Source: Lachnospiraceae bacterium UBA4338 (GTDB taxonomy: Bacteria; Bacillota; Clostridia; Lachnospirales; Lachnospiraceae). From it: a stretch of 64,000 bases of DNA. The stretch is taken from the NCBI GenBank assembly GCA_002393735.1, contig DGTK01000010.1, forward strand, positions 13,845 to 77,844, in the 5' to 3' direction. Of the stretch, positions 34,938 through 43,279 are shown piece after piece (the first letter of the stretch is position 1; each line of letters opens with the position of its first letter). The notes beneath the pieces were generated by a model. It saw only the letters and a list, made by a program, of their open reading frames with translations. It made no database searches and had not been told where the DNA came from. Position numbers and translations under genes: made by a program.

Positions 34938-37106
34938 TTATTCACTGCTTACAAGCTTATGGTAGAAACCTTCAAGTTTCATAAGTTCACTGTGTGTACC
35001 CTGCTCCACAATTTTACCCTTATCAAGAACAACAATTAAATCGCTGTCCCTGATGGTTGATAGTCTGTGAGCAATAACGATAGTTGTTATGCCTCTTTTT
35101 TTGATGGCATTAACAGTTTCATATTCTGTCTTTGCATCAAGTGCACTTGTGGCTTCATCGAGAATAATTATACTTGGATCCTGAGCCAGGGCACGTGCAA
35201 TCTCCATTCTCTGCTTCTCACCACCTGAGAAGTTCTTACCACCTTCAAGTACAAGAGCATCATATCCGCCCTCTCTTGACATTATAAGGTCATGTATCTG
35301 AGCATCCTTACATGCCATCTTAACTTCAAAATCAACGATGGAATTGTCCCACATCTTAATATTATTTGCAATGGTATCTTCAAAAAGAGTAATGTCCTGA
35401 TCAACAACCGCTACGGAGCCTACGAAGACTTCATGATCTATCTCATCTATTCTTTTGCCATCGAATAACATTTCACCGGACCACGGAGAATACAGACCTG
35501 AAAGCAGTTTGGATATTGTGGACTTACCGCTTCCTGTAGGACCAACGATGGCGATTTTCTGACCTTCTTCAATATTGATGCTGAAATCCTTAAGTACAGG
35601 TTCATCAAGTGAAGAATAACCAAATGTAAGATTCTTTATCTGAATATTACCTTTAACTTTCTGAATCTTATCCATCTGCACATGTCTTATAACATTCTCA
35701 TCTAAAGGATATTCAAGAACATCTTCCACTCTTTCCATACTGGTTCTCATTTCCATTATGGTCTGTCCACTTGATATAACTGTCATTGCAGGTCCCATAA
35801 AGGCTGAAAGAAATGCCTGGAAAGCCAGAATTGAACCGACTGAAAACTCACCCTGCACGGTATAGTAAACACCCAGAATAAGGATTCCATAATTGGCAAG
35901 AGATGAGATAATCTCAGGAATAAGACCAAGTGACGCATTTAGTTTTGCCATCCTGATGTTTTGTTTATTTACATCCTCCTGCACTTCAGCCCAGGTATCG
36001 AAATAACTTTTTTCTGCACCATTTGACTTAATGGTCTCAATCATTTCAATAGCCTTTGATGTCATGGCCCCTAACTTTGCCATATCACGGCTTTTGACAC
36101 GGGATATATTTACTCTTACATTGGATATAACCTGCGATAAAAATATATTAATAACAATATTGATAATTCCGATTGCAGTAAGAATCAGACTCTTCCTGAG
36201 CATTACAACCAGATAGAAAACAATCATTACGGAATTAAGCGCAAGCGGTGCAAAAACATTCACCAGAGTTTCAGCAATGGAAGCATTCTCTGACTGTCTG
36301 CCCTGAAGATCACCAACCATTCTTTGTGAAAAGAAATTAATCGGAAGTCTTAAGATGCGCCACATATAATTGGTGGAACCGATTAAGTCGAGCTTACCTC
36401 TGATCTTATATCCGTATATTGTCTCTACAAGTGTTATAATACACTGCATCAGTCCGAAGGTTGCGAACAAAAGAACGAATGGCAGCAACCACGAAGGATT
36501 GTTTCCACCCAGAATATAATCAACGAAAACCTGCTGCATTACAGGTGTAACAATGCCAATCAGATTTAAAATGACGGTTGTCATTACAAAGAAAACAATG
36601 AGTGACACAGCGCCCTTAAGTCTCTTCTTTGCGAATTCAAGCATTGACTTTCTCTTACCACCTGTTTCAAAATCCTCGCCCGGAGTAAGCTGAAGATATA
36701 TACCTGTAAACATCTTATCAAATGTTTTAAGATCAACTTTTACCAGACCTTTGGCCGGATCATTGATAATGGCTTTATTTCCTTTGAAACCACAAAGCAC
36801 AACAAAATGAGCCATTCCCCAGTGAATAATAGCCGGGAACTGACCTTTTTCTCTTAATTTCTCAGTTGTATAAGCATAGCCTTTGCCTTCGAAGCCATAT
36901 TTTCTGGCAGCGCGAAGAATATTCCTGGCATTACTTCCGTTACGGGACACACCACAGTCGCTTCTCACCTGTTCCAAAGGAACCCATCTGCCGTAGTATG
37001 CCATAATCATGGTAAGGGAAGCCGCACCGCACTCTAAGGCCTCCAGCTGCATAACTATGGGTACTTTTGCTGCACCTTTTGTTTTTGGTTTCTTAATCTC
37101 ACTCAT
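34938..37106 (-). CDS. NHLP-type peptidase/permease/ATPase (C39) exporter
   Basis: A 722-residue transporter. Residues 14-135 form a C39 peptidase with the full triad: Cys26 in LECGAAS, His100 in MAHFVVL, Asp116 in INDPAKG. It would cut a double-glycine-type leader as the peptide is exported. Six membrane segments and an ATPase follow (VGPTGSGKST, SGGEKQR, IIILDEATSALD). It starts 2 nt after the short HlyD-like gene and ends 12 nt before its partner transporter. No strong Shine-Dalgarno is seen, so coupling is likely. The intact triad shows it is a processing exporter, and therefore a precursor peptide should exist somewhere in the genome. Confidence 0.94.
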   Translation of the reverse strand: MSEIKKPKTKGAAKVPIVMQLEALECGAASLTMIMAYYGRWVPLEQVRSDCGVSRNGSNARNILRAARKYGFEGKGYAYTTEKLREKGQFPAIIHWGMAHFVVLCGFKGNKAIINDPAKGLVKVDLKTFDKMFTGIYLQLTPGEDFETGGKRKSMLEFAKKRLKGAVSLIVFFVMTTVILNLIGIVTPVMQQVFVDYILGGNNPSWLLPFVLLFATFGLMQCIITLVETIYGYKIRGKLDLIGSTNYMWRILRLPINFFSQRMVGDLQGRQSENASIAETLVNVFAPLALNSVMIVFYLVVMLRKSLILTAIGIINIVINIFLSQVISNVRVNISRVKSRDMAKLGAMTSKAIEMIETIKSNGAEKSYFDTWAEVQEDVNKQNIRMAKLNASLGLIPEIISSLANYGILILGVYYTVQGEFSVGSILAFQAFLSAFMGPAMTVISSGQTIMEMRTSMERVEDVLEYPLDENVIRHVQMDKIQKVKGNIQIKNLTFGYSSLDEPVLKDFSINIEEGQKIAIVGPTGSGKSTISKLLSGLYSPWSGEMLFDGKRIDEIDHEVFVGSVAVVDQDITLFEDTIANNIKMWDNSIVDFEVKMACKDAQIHDLIMSREGGYDALVLEGGKNFSGGEKQRMEIARALAQDPSIIILDEATSALDAKTEYETVNAIKKRGITTIVIAHRLSTIRDSDLIVVLDKGKIVEQGTHSELMKLEGFYHKLVSSE

Positions 37107-37108
37107 AA

Positions 37109-37510
37109 TTATTTATTCATTAAAAACTCTACCGGTTTTATTTCTCTTATGACTATCTTGCACTTATATGCACCATCTTTAAGTGGCATATCGGATATAA
37201 GAACTGTTCCGTCATCTTCCACTGAAAGTACAGTTCCGGCCTCATCTTCTATATATACTTTCTGACCGGCTGCTATTGATTTCACGCTCTCTTCTTCTGA
37301 ATAAATGGCAACACTTCTGTCTGATACAACTGCAGTCATTTCCACTTTCTGTTCTATGGTTGCAAGTATTGTCCATAAAAAGAAGTTCAGAAGAAGCAGA
37401 ATATGAGCCCCAAGAACTATCCATACAACAGGATTGGTTCTTTTAAGGATCTTATCCAGTTCTTCCGGGCCTGAAATATTCTTATTTACTTTTTTATCTT
37501 TTTTTGACAT
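37109..37510 (-). CDS. short HlyD-like secretion protein
   Basis: A 133-residue protein with one membrane segment at about residues 29-50 and a small extracytoplasmic beta-rich domain (about 60-130). Usual NHLP-associated HlyD proteins are two or more times longer and have a coiled coil between lipoyl halves; here only a barrel-like piece remains. No frame break or downstream remnant was seen, so it seems a genuine short form. It lies between the radical SAM gene (52-nt gap) and the peptidase transporter gene (2-nt gap). Role as a minimal adaptor is inferred from context. Confidence 0.7.
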   Translation of the reverse strand: MSKKDKKVNKNISGPEELDKILKRTNPVVWIVLGAHILLLLNFFLWTILATIEQKVEMTAVVSDRSVAIYSEEESVKSIAAGQKVYIEDEAGTVLSVEDDGTVLISDMPLKDGAYKCKIVIREIKPVEFLMNK

Positions 37511-37562
37511 TTATCTCACACCATATCACGTATTATAACTGCCGGGTTTATCATTCATTCCA

Positions 37563-38960
37563 CTATATATCCAGAGAATTCTGAAGTGTCCAGCCATCAA
37601 GTGCTTTAACTACCCTGTCATACCAGCCATTTTCAAAGAAAATACACTTGGTAACATCCTGATGGAAGAAATCATCCTGCTTAGGGCTGTATAGTCTTCC
37701 AAGAGCCGGGCAGCCACCTGCACATGCCATATAATATTTACAGTTACCACACTTATCATTACTGATAACCTGCTGAAGTAATGTTGCCATGGCAACATTT
37801 AAGTATTCGCTTTTTGTAATTATATCTTTAAGAGGTCTTGTCTTAACATTGGCAAGACTGATTCCTCTCTCTAAGAAAAATCCCGACATCTGCATACAAG
37901 GCACAACTTCTCCACCACTTGTTATTGCAATCATGCCTCTGTTACCCGGACAGATTGGAGTTCTTATATTAAAATTCTTTTTGCTTGATGCAATGGGTTG
38001 TAAAGAATAAGACTTACTACTAGAATAGAGAAAATAAAACTGCCAGACATTTATTACCATCTTCATGTCGGACTTAATATACTCACGGGCAAAGTCCAGC
38101 ATTGTCTTATAATACATCTCAAGAGGAATTGTTGAATTAGGAGAATTCTGCTCCCACCTTGGAGCCTCAGTGGTTCTTATGATTCTCATCTCATCCACAC
38201 CCATGTCATTAAGAAGTCTTGCGGTATCCATCATGACATCAAGGTTTTTAAGATTAACCTGAACCTGAGCTTTAACACGAAAACCATTCTTAATACAAAG
38301 TTCGATGGCCTTTAGTGTTTTCTCTTCTGCCTTGTCATTCTGCCTCATCCAGTTATGATAACCAACACCGTCATAAGAAATTTTAATAAGTGGATGACAT
38401 CCTATTTCCTTAAACTCATCCAGCATTTTCTGAGTTAACAAAATGCCATTTGTATTAAGTTCAAAAACGAACATATCCCTGTCATAGATAGCTCGTATTA
38501 TGTCCATAAAATGCTTATGAACAGTAGGCTCTCCACCGGTAATTGTAAAACCATTGACTCCGGTATCTCTTGCCTGATTCAGGATATCAATAATCTCATC
38601 AAAACTTAATTCACTATTCAGGCGGTCATTATCCTTGGCATTAAAGCAATGAATACAGTTAAGATTACACTTACCTGTAATCATGAGATTCATCTTAGGA
38701 AAATAATAATTATCATATTCCTTTAAGGTTGACCACTTAGAAGGTTTATCACCCTTTTCGCACTCTTCAATGTAATGAAGTTCCAATAAAGAGTCTATGA
38801 CTTCATCTTTAACCAAATCATGCATTGAGTCGCAAAGAAGCAGTTTTTCAAACTGTTCCTTAGTCACTGACTTGGCATCAGTAACATTTTTTATGTATAT
38901 TGAGCGGTCCACATATTTCCATTTTCTAAGACCGATAAAATCCTGTATACGATAATACAT
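37563..38960 (-). CDS. radical SAM/SPASM peptide-modifying enzyme
   Basis: A 465-residue enzyme. The radical SAM cluster motif is CNLNCIHC (Cys98, 102, 105), followed by ITGGEPTVH. The C-terminal SPASM region supplies ligands for two further Fe-S clusters: PICPGNRG, VPCMQM, then CGNCKYYMACAGGC and a last Cys near TKCIFF. The N-terminal 85 residues are a small separate domain that may bind a leader peptide, as PqqD-like elements do. Such enzymes install thioether or carbon-carbon links in ribosomal peptides. It is the second gene of the export operon, 41 nt after the STAS gene. Its peptide substrate was not found. Confidence 0.92.
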   Translation of the reverse strand: MYYRIQDFIGLRKWKYVDRSIYIKNVTDAKSVTKEQFEKLLLCDSMHDLVKDEVIDSLLELHYIEECEKGDKPSKWSTLKEYDNYYFPKMNLMITGKCNLNCIHCFNAKDNDRLNSELSFDEIIDILNQARDTGVNGFTITGGEPTVHKHFMDIIRAIYDRDMFVFELNTNGILLTQKMLDEFKEIGCHPLIKISYDGVGYHNWMRQNDKAEEKTLKAIELCIKNGFRVKAQVQVNLKNLDVMMDTARLLNDMGVDEMRIIRTTEAPRWEQNSPNSTIPLEMYYKTMLDFAREYIKSDMKMVINVWQFYFLYSSSKSYSLQPIASSKKNFNIRTPICPGNRGMIAITSGGEVVPCMQMSGFFLERGISLANVKTRPLKDIITKSEYLNVAMATLLQQVISNDKCGNCKYYMACAGGCPALGRLYSPKQDDFFHQDVTKCIFFENGWYDRVVKALDGWTLQNSLDI

Positions 38961-39001
38961 AATATAACCTTATTCCCGGATTATTTCTTTATCACTCAGG
39001 C

Positions 39002-39304
39002 TTACTCAACTTCTACTACATTATTGAATCCGCACATTTCAATTATTTCCATAATGTCATCATTGGCATTAATAAACCTGGTCTTACGCTTTCCGCTCTT
39101 GTTCATATAGATTTCAGTCGCCATAATTACACGAAGTCCTGCAGATGATATGTACTCAAGTTTTGAAGCATCAAAAACAATGGCATTAACACTATCTCTT
39201 TTTTCTTCAAGCATAGTTTCTAACTCAGGTGCAGTCTTGTTATTAAGATTCCCCATAATCTCAACATATAAAACATCATCCTGTACATTCGTATTAACTT
39301 CCAT
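39002..39304 (-). CDS. STAS-domain anti-sigma factor antagonist
   Basis: A 100-residue single STAS domain. DASKLEYISSAGLRVIM contains the conserved Ser (SSAG) phosphorylated by anti-sigma kinases and dephosphorylated by SpoIIE-type phosphatases. AGAAGGAGAA precedes the ATG. It is the first gene of a six-gene operon whose last gene encodes a membrane-bound SpoIIE phosphatase, so both ends of a partner switch are present. The kinase and any sigma factor are not in this window. It probably links an outside signal to output, though the output need not be the peptide export genes themselves. Confidence 0.92.
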   Translation of the reverse strand: MEVNTNVQDDVLYVEIMGNLNNKTAPELETMLEEKRDSVNAIVFDASKLEYISSAGLRVIMATEIYMNKSGKRKTRFINANDDIMEIIEMCGFNNVVEVE

Positions 39305-39361
39305 AATACCATTCTCCTTCTCATCTGAAATAGAAACACTTATAACAAAAAAACCTTTATA

Positions 39362-39391
39362 ATTATACCATTAAAACAGGCTGAAATACAA
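39362..39391 (-). promoter_or_regulatory. promoter of the STAS/radical SAM/export operon
   Basis: Minus-strand TTGTAT (39391-39386) and TATAAT (39367-39362), 18-nt spacing. The start near 39355 gives a leader of about 50 nt. It lies just past the terminator of the flotillin gene. Confidence 0.6.
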
Positions 39392-39417
39392 CGAAATAAG
39401 CCATTAAAACATAATAA

Positions 39418-39444
39418 AAAGGCAAGCCTTAACGACTTGCCTTT
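39418..39444 (-). terminator. terminator of the flotillin gene
   Basis: AAAGGCAAG (39418-39426) pairs with CTTGCCTTT (39436-39444); on the minus strand a T-rich tail follows. It lies 23 nt after the flotillin stop codon. Confidence 0.88.
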
Positions 39445-39466
39445 AATATTTAAAATATCATAAATC

Positions 39467-41014
39467 CTATTCAGTAACTTCTGATGAAGAAACAGTATCA
39501 ACTTTCTTATCTTCAGGTGACTTAACAACAACATTAACGTCATCAAGTCCTGTAAGAGTAACATTCTTGTTAACCTTGGCTTCATAGGATTCAGCATTGA
39601 TAATGCTTGCAAGGTCAATACCTGTAGCCTCTCTCATGCTTTCAAAAACCTTGGCCATAACAACAGGAACATTACCTGCTACCTGATCTACACCATTAGA
39701 ACCGCCTTCGCCGCCACCAATAATGGTAATCTTATCGATACGGTCAAGTGGCTCAGCAACCTTGGCTGCAACATCAGGAAGAACCTTAATCATCATCTCG
39801 GCAACAGCAGCCTTATTATACTTAGCATAAGCCTCTGCTTTCTTCTCCATTGCCTCAGCTTCAGCACGTCCCTTGGCAGCAATAGCAGCAGCTTCTGCCT
39901 CACCTACGGCGCGAATACCTTCAGCTTCCTGTTCCTTGGCATATTTAGCAGCCTCAGCTTCTGCTTTTTTAGCCTCAGCCTGTCTCTCAATTTCGAATTT
40001 TCTAGCCTCAGCTTCTTTTTGTCTCTGATAAAGAGCTGCATCAGCTTTCTGCTGTGCTGCATACTTATCAGCTTCAGCCTGCTTCTTAATCTCGGCTTCC
40101 AAAGCCTGCTCTTTAACAGATACTTCTTTCTGTTTAAGTTCAATCTCACGTTCCTGACGCGCGATATTAGCATTGGCTGTTGTAATTTCGATTGTTTTAC
40201 GCTGCTCTTCCTTCTGGATTTCGTAAGCAGCATCTGCCATAGCTCTCTTTGTGTCTGATTCCTGTAAAAGTTCAGATTTCTTAATTGCCAGTTCATTCTG
40301 TTTCTTGGCAATTTCTGTCTGAGCTGCTACAGCTGCATCATTGGACTCTTTATCAGCTGCTGCCTGAGCAACTTTGATATCTCTTTCAGACTCAGCTCTT
40401 GCAATAGCTGCTGCCTTCTTAATCTTAACGATATTATCAATACCGAGGTTCTCAATAACTTCGTTACCATCTACGAAATTCTGAACGTTGAATGAAATGA
40501 TATCAAGACCCATTGCTGCAAGGTCAGGCTCTGCATTCTCTTTAACGAGATTAGCGAACTTCTGACGGTCTGAAACCATTTCCTCAAGTTTCATCTTACC
40601 TACGATTTCACGAACATTACCTTCAAGAACTTCTCTTGCAACTGAAGCAATATATTCAGTTGGTTTGTTAAGGAAGTTCTCTGCAGCTAAATGTAATTTT
40701 TCCGGATCAGAACTGATCTTGATATTTACAGTTGCATCAACATTGATGTTGATGTAATCAGCTGTTGGAACCGCATTGGATGTTTTAACATCAATCGGAA
40801 TAAGTCTTAAATTAAGTTTATCCAGTCTTTCAAAGAATGGAATTCTGATAGTCGCCTTACCTATGGCAAAACGCGCTTTCTTCTTATAACCGGAAATGAT
40901 AAATGCCATATCAGGTGGAGCTTTAACATAACCGAGCATGAAGAGTATTGCAATTAAAGCAATAATAACAATTATAATGGCCACAATTGCACCAATAATT
41001 GGGAATGGATTCAT
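39467..41014 (-). CDS. flotillin-like SPFH membrane scaffold protein
   Basis: A 515-residue protein with an N-terminal membrane segment (residues about 6-30), a PHB/SPFH domain to about 200, then a long Ala/Glu/Lys-rich coiled coil (about 210-400) with the many EA repeats typical of flotillins, and a short C-terminal domain. Length equals FloT. It organises membrane microdomains and affects membrane fluidity. The NfeD-type partner often found next to it is not present here. GGAGG precedes the ATG. Its promoter is interleaved with the terminator of the upstream Smr gene, so it is probably transcribed alone. Confidence 0.94.
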   Translation of the reverse strand: MNPFPIIGAIVAIIIVIIALIAILFMLGYVKAPPDMAFIISGYKKKARFAIGKATIRIPFFERLDKLNLRLIPIDVKTSNAVPTADYININVDATVNIKISSDPEKLHLAAENFLNKPTEYIASVAREVLEGNVREIVGKMKLEEMVSDRQKFANLVKENAEPDLAAMGLDIISFNVQNFVDGNEVIENLGIDNIVKIKKAAAIARAESERDIKVAQAAADKESNDAAVAAQTEIAKKQNELAIKKSELLQESDTKRAMADAAYEIQKEEQRKTIEITTANANIARQEREIELKQKEVSVKEQALEAEIKKQAEADKYAAQQKADAALYQRQKEAEARKFEIERQAEAKKAEAEAAKYAKEQEAEGIRAVGEAEAAAIAAKGRAEAEAMEKKAEAYAKYNKAAVAEMMIKVLPDVAAKVAEPLDRIDKITIIGGGEGGSNGVDQVAGNVPVVMAKVFESMREATGIDLASIINAESYEAKVNKNVTLTGLDDVNVVVKSPEDKKVDTVSSSEVTE

Positions 41015-41044
41015 GTTTGTTCCTCCTTTTTCACATAAAATAAA

Positions 41045-41078
41045 AAGCCTTATCCATTATATCATTTTGGTAAGGCTT
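41045..41078 (-). terminator. terminator of the Smr gene, overlapping the flotillin promoter
   Basis: AAGCCTTA (41045-41052) pairs with TAAGGCTT (41071-41078). On the minus strand it is followed by TTTTTATTTT. The loop holds the -10 box of the flotillin promoter. Confidence 0.75.
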
Positions 41079-41084
41079 ATTCAA
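41056..41084 (-). promoter_or_regulatory. flotillin promoter inside a terminator hairpin
   Basis: Minus-strand TTGAAT (41084-41079) and TATAAT (41061-41056), 17-nt spacing. The first terminator arm lies in the spacer and the -10 box in the loop. Confidence 0.65.
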
Positions 41085-41106
41085 TATTATTTGATTCTGC
41101 GCCATT

Positions 41107-41358
41107 TTAATATTCCCTTAAAACCAGGTCAGTCTGTCCCGGATTTGCCCCACGGTCCAGTCTTTTTACCTTCTTATGGCCAAAATACTCGTACTCATCC
41201 TTAATCATGCGAAAAAGCGCATCCCCCCTGTTATACCCATGAATCAGCCTGATTCGGTAAGTGGAAGAATCCGCACTTTGCAAGGTCTTATTAATCATAT
41301 GCCTTGCCTCATCCGTAGTCATATTGTGTAAGTCTAATGTAATAATCGGTTCGCTCAT
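41107..41358 (-). CDS. small Smr-domain protein
   Basis: An 83-residue stand-alone Smr domain. LDLHNMTTDEAR is the LDLHG-type motif (Gly replaced by Asn), LIHGYNRGDAL corresponds to the HGxG loop, and NPGQTDLVL is the closing strand. The domain occurs at the C-terminus of MutS2 and in small nucleases; it binds or nicks nucleic acid. Here it is minimal and has no other domain. It forms a single-gene unit, with a terminator just downstream. Function in this organism is not defined. Confidence 0.82.
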   Translation of the reverse strand: MSEPIITLDLHNMTTDEARHMINKTLQSADSSTYRIRLIHGYNRGDALFRMIKDEYEYFGHKKVKRLDRGANPGQTDLVLREY

Positions 41359-41386
41359 GATAATATGATAACTTTATGAAAAATCC

Positions 41387-41414
41387 TTGTCAATGTAAGC
41401 ATTGTTATTATAAA
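41387..41414 (+). promoter_or_regulatory. promoter of the malic enzyme gene
   Basis: TTGTCA (41387-41392) and TATAAA (41409-41414), 16-nt spacing. A short hairpin CCGTC...GACGG follows in the leader at about 41427-41444, before GGAGG. Confidence 0.55.
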
Positions 41415-41471
41415 ATGATTAGTGCCGTCTAAAGTTGGACGGATAGTAAATTAAACAATCGGAGGTTTATC

Positions 41472-42620
41472 ATGAGTGAATTAAATGAAGCACTTGAAAT
41501 GCATGCCAAATGGAATGGCAAGTTAGACGTTGTATCCAAGGCACCTGTTAAGTCCAATGCAGACTTAGCTGTTGCATATACACCTGGTGTTGCAGAGCCA
41601 TGTAAGGTTATTGCCGAGGATAAGGATGCAGCTTATAAATATACAATGAAAGCAAATACAATTGCTATTATCTCAGACGGTAGCGCAGTTCTTGGTTTAG
41701 GTAATATCGGACCATATGCTGCAATGCCTGTTATGGAGGGTAAAGCAGTTTTATTCAAGGAATTCGGTGGTGTTAACGCAGTTCCTATCTGCCTTGATAC
41801 ACAGGATACCGAAGAATTAATTAAGGCTATTACATATCTTGCACCATCTTACGGCGGAATCAACTTAGAGGATATTTCTGCTCCAAGATGTTTCGAGATT
41901 GAAGAAAGATTAAAAGCAACTCTTGATATTCCTGTATTCCATGACGACCAGCACGGTACAGCAATCGTTGTACTTGCAGGCTTAATCAATGCTCTTAAAG
42001 TTACAGGCAAGAAGAAAGAAGAAGTAAAAATCGTTGTTAACGGTGCAGGCTCAGCAGGTATCGCCATCACCAAGCTTCTCCTTCGTTACGGCTTTAAGTT
42101 CATCACAATCTGTGACAGCAAGGGTATCGTATGTGATGGTGCTCCTAACCTTAATTCATCAAAGGCTGAAATTGCCAAGGTAACAAACCTTGAGCATAAA
42201 ACTGGTAAACTTGCAGATGCAATGGTTGGAACAGATATCTTTATTGGTGTTTCTGCTCCTAACGTTGTAACAGAAGAAATGGTTAAGTCAATGAATGAGG
42301 GGGCGATTATTTTTGCAATGGCTAATCCTGTTCCTGAAATCATGCCTGATATTGCCAAGACTGCAGGCGCTGCAGTAGTTGGTACAGGACGTTCAGACTT
42401 CCCTAACCAGATTAATAACGTTGTTGCATTCCCTGGTATCTTCAAGGGTGCTTTGGAAGGCAGAGCAAAACAGATTACAGAGAATATGAAACTTGCAGCA
42501 GCTGAAGCAATTGCTTCCATGGTTCCTGAGAATGAACTCTCAGCAGACTATGTAATTCCTGCACCATTTATGCCGGGCGTAGCTGATAAGGTTGCCGCTG
42601 CAGTAAAGGCTAACATCTGA
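41472..42620 (+). CDS. malic enzyme (NAD(P)-dependent, decarboxylating)
   Basis: A 382-residue enzyme. AYTPGVAEPC is the malic enzyme signature with the catalytic Tyr; NADLAV and the following KANTIAIISDGSAVLGLGNIGP belong to the substrate and dinucleotide region; FHDDQHGTA binds the metal; VVNGAGSAGIAI is the Rossmann loop. It converts malate to pyruvate and CO2 while reducing NAD(P). It is the short bacterial form without a phosphotransacetylase domain. GGAGGTTT precedes the ATG. The next gene begins 1 nt after its stop and is probably coupled to it. Cofactor choice is not evident. Confidence 0.95.
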   Translation: MSELNEALEMHAKWNGKLDVVSKAPVKSNADLAVAYTPGVAEPCKVIAEDKDAAYKYTMKANTIAIISDGSAVLGLGNIGPYAAMPVMEGKAVLFKEFGGVNAVPICLDTQDTEELIKAITYLAPSYGGINLEDISAPRCFEIEERLKATLDIPVFHDDQHGTAIVVLAGLINALKVTGKKKEEVKIVVNGAGSAGIAITKLLLRYGFKFITICDSKGIVCDGAPNLNSSKAEIAKVTNLEHKTGKLADAMVGTDIFIGVSAPNVVTEEMVKSMNEGAIIFAMANPVPEIMPDIAKTAGAAVVGTGRSDFPNQINNVVAFPGIFKGALEGRAKQITENMKLAAAEAIASMVPENELSADYVIPAPFMPGVADKVAAAVKANI

Positions 42621-42621
42621 T

Positions 42622-43137
42622 ATGAATAACGAAAGCATTAACCTTTACAAAATAATGATTCTTTATATGTTAAGCAAGGTTGATATTCCTCTTACGGTTA
42701 AGCAGATTTCTGATTTCATAACCGGAGCCGGCTATACCGATTATCTTACATTGTCAGCTACCATATCTTTTCTTAAGGATAATAATTTCCTGACAACAAC
42801 AACCAAGAGAAATCGTACCTATCTTGCCTTAACAGATGACGGCGAGAATACACTCAAGATGCTTAAAGATAATTTGTCAGAGTCCCTTATGGAAGACATG
42901 AATAATTATCTTAAGGAGAATAAAATCTCCTTCAAGGAAGAATATTTAATTATGTCGGATTATTCCAAGACTGAAGATGGCAGATATGTTGCTACCCTTA
43001 CAGTTAAGGAGCAGCGCTCAGATCTGGTGAATATTTCCATCACCGTTCCCGATGAGGAAATGGCCATTGAAGTTTGTGACAACTGGCAAAAGAAAAACAA
43101 AGATATTTATAAATATTTAGTAGAACAACTGCTATAA
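42622..43137 (+). CDS. DUF4364-type winged-helix protein
   Basis: A 171-residue protein. The N-terminal 85 residues look like a winged-helix domain similar to PadR/MarR types: KIMILYMLSKVDIPLTVKQISDFI then LSATISFLKDNNFL and a wing near RNRTYLALTDDGENTL. The C-terminal half is beta-rich with the strand YVATLTVKEQ. I recall the family as DUF4364, common in Clostridia, with no known ligand. It starts 1 nt after the malic enzyme stop, has no strong ribosome site of its own and is followed by a terminator. It may regulate its own operon; that is a guess from context. Confidence 0.78.
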   Translation: MNNESINLYKIMILYMLSKVDIPLTVKQISDFITGAGYTDYLTLSATISFLKDNNFLTTTTKRNRTYLALTDDGENTLKMLKDNLSESLMEDMNNYLKENKISFKEEYLIMSDYSKTEDGRYVATLTVKEQRSDLVNISITVPDEEMAIEVCDNWQKKNKDIYKYLVEQLL

Positions 43138-43140
43138 CAA

Positions 43141-43164
43141 AGAGCCACCTAACAAGGTGGCTCT
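43141..43164 (+). terminator. terminator of the malic enzyme operon
   Basis: AGAGCCACC (43141-43149) pairs with GGTGGCTCT (43156-43164) around a 6-nt loop, 4 nt after the DUF4364 stop. Confidence 0.85.
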
Positions 43165-43183
43165 CTATATTTCGGTCGCGCTT

Positions 43184-43273
43184 CAATCGCGCTGCGTCCA
43201 AAACTACTCTCCCCAAAGCTCATTACAGCAAGCTGTACAGGTTCGCTTTGTGGAGAGCATTTTGTCCTTGCGC
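43184..43273 (+). repeat. structured inverted-repeat element, copy 2
   Basis: Second member of the family seen at 1504-1596, in opposite orientation. Fixed parts are AAAACTACTCT (43200-43210) and AGAGCATTTT (43254-43263), which pair except for the CTA/CA internal loop. Between them CAAAGC pairs with GCTTTG, and TACAG-CAAG-CTGTA forms the apical hairpin. GCGC ends close the outer stem. It lies between two convergent genes, after the DUF4364 terminator and just beyond the stop of rarA. Confidence 0.75.
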
Positions 43274-43279
43274 TTATTT

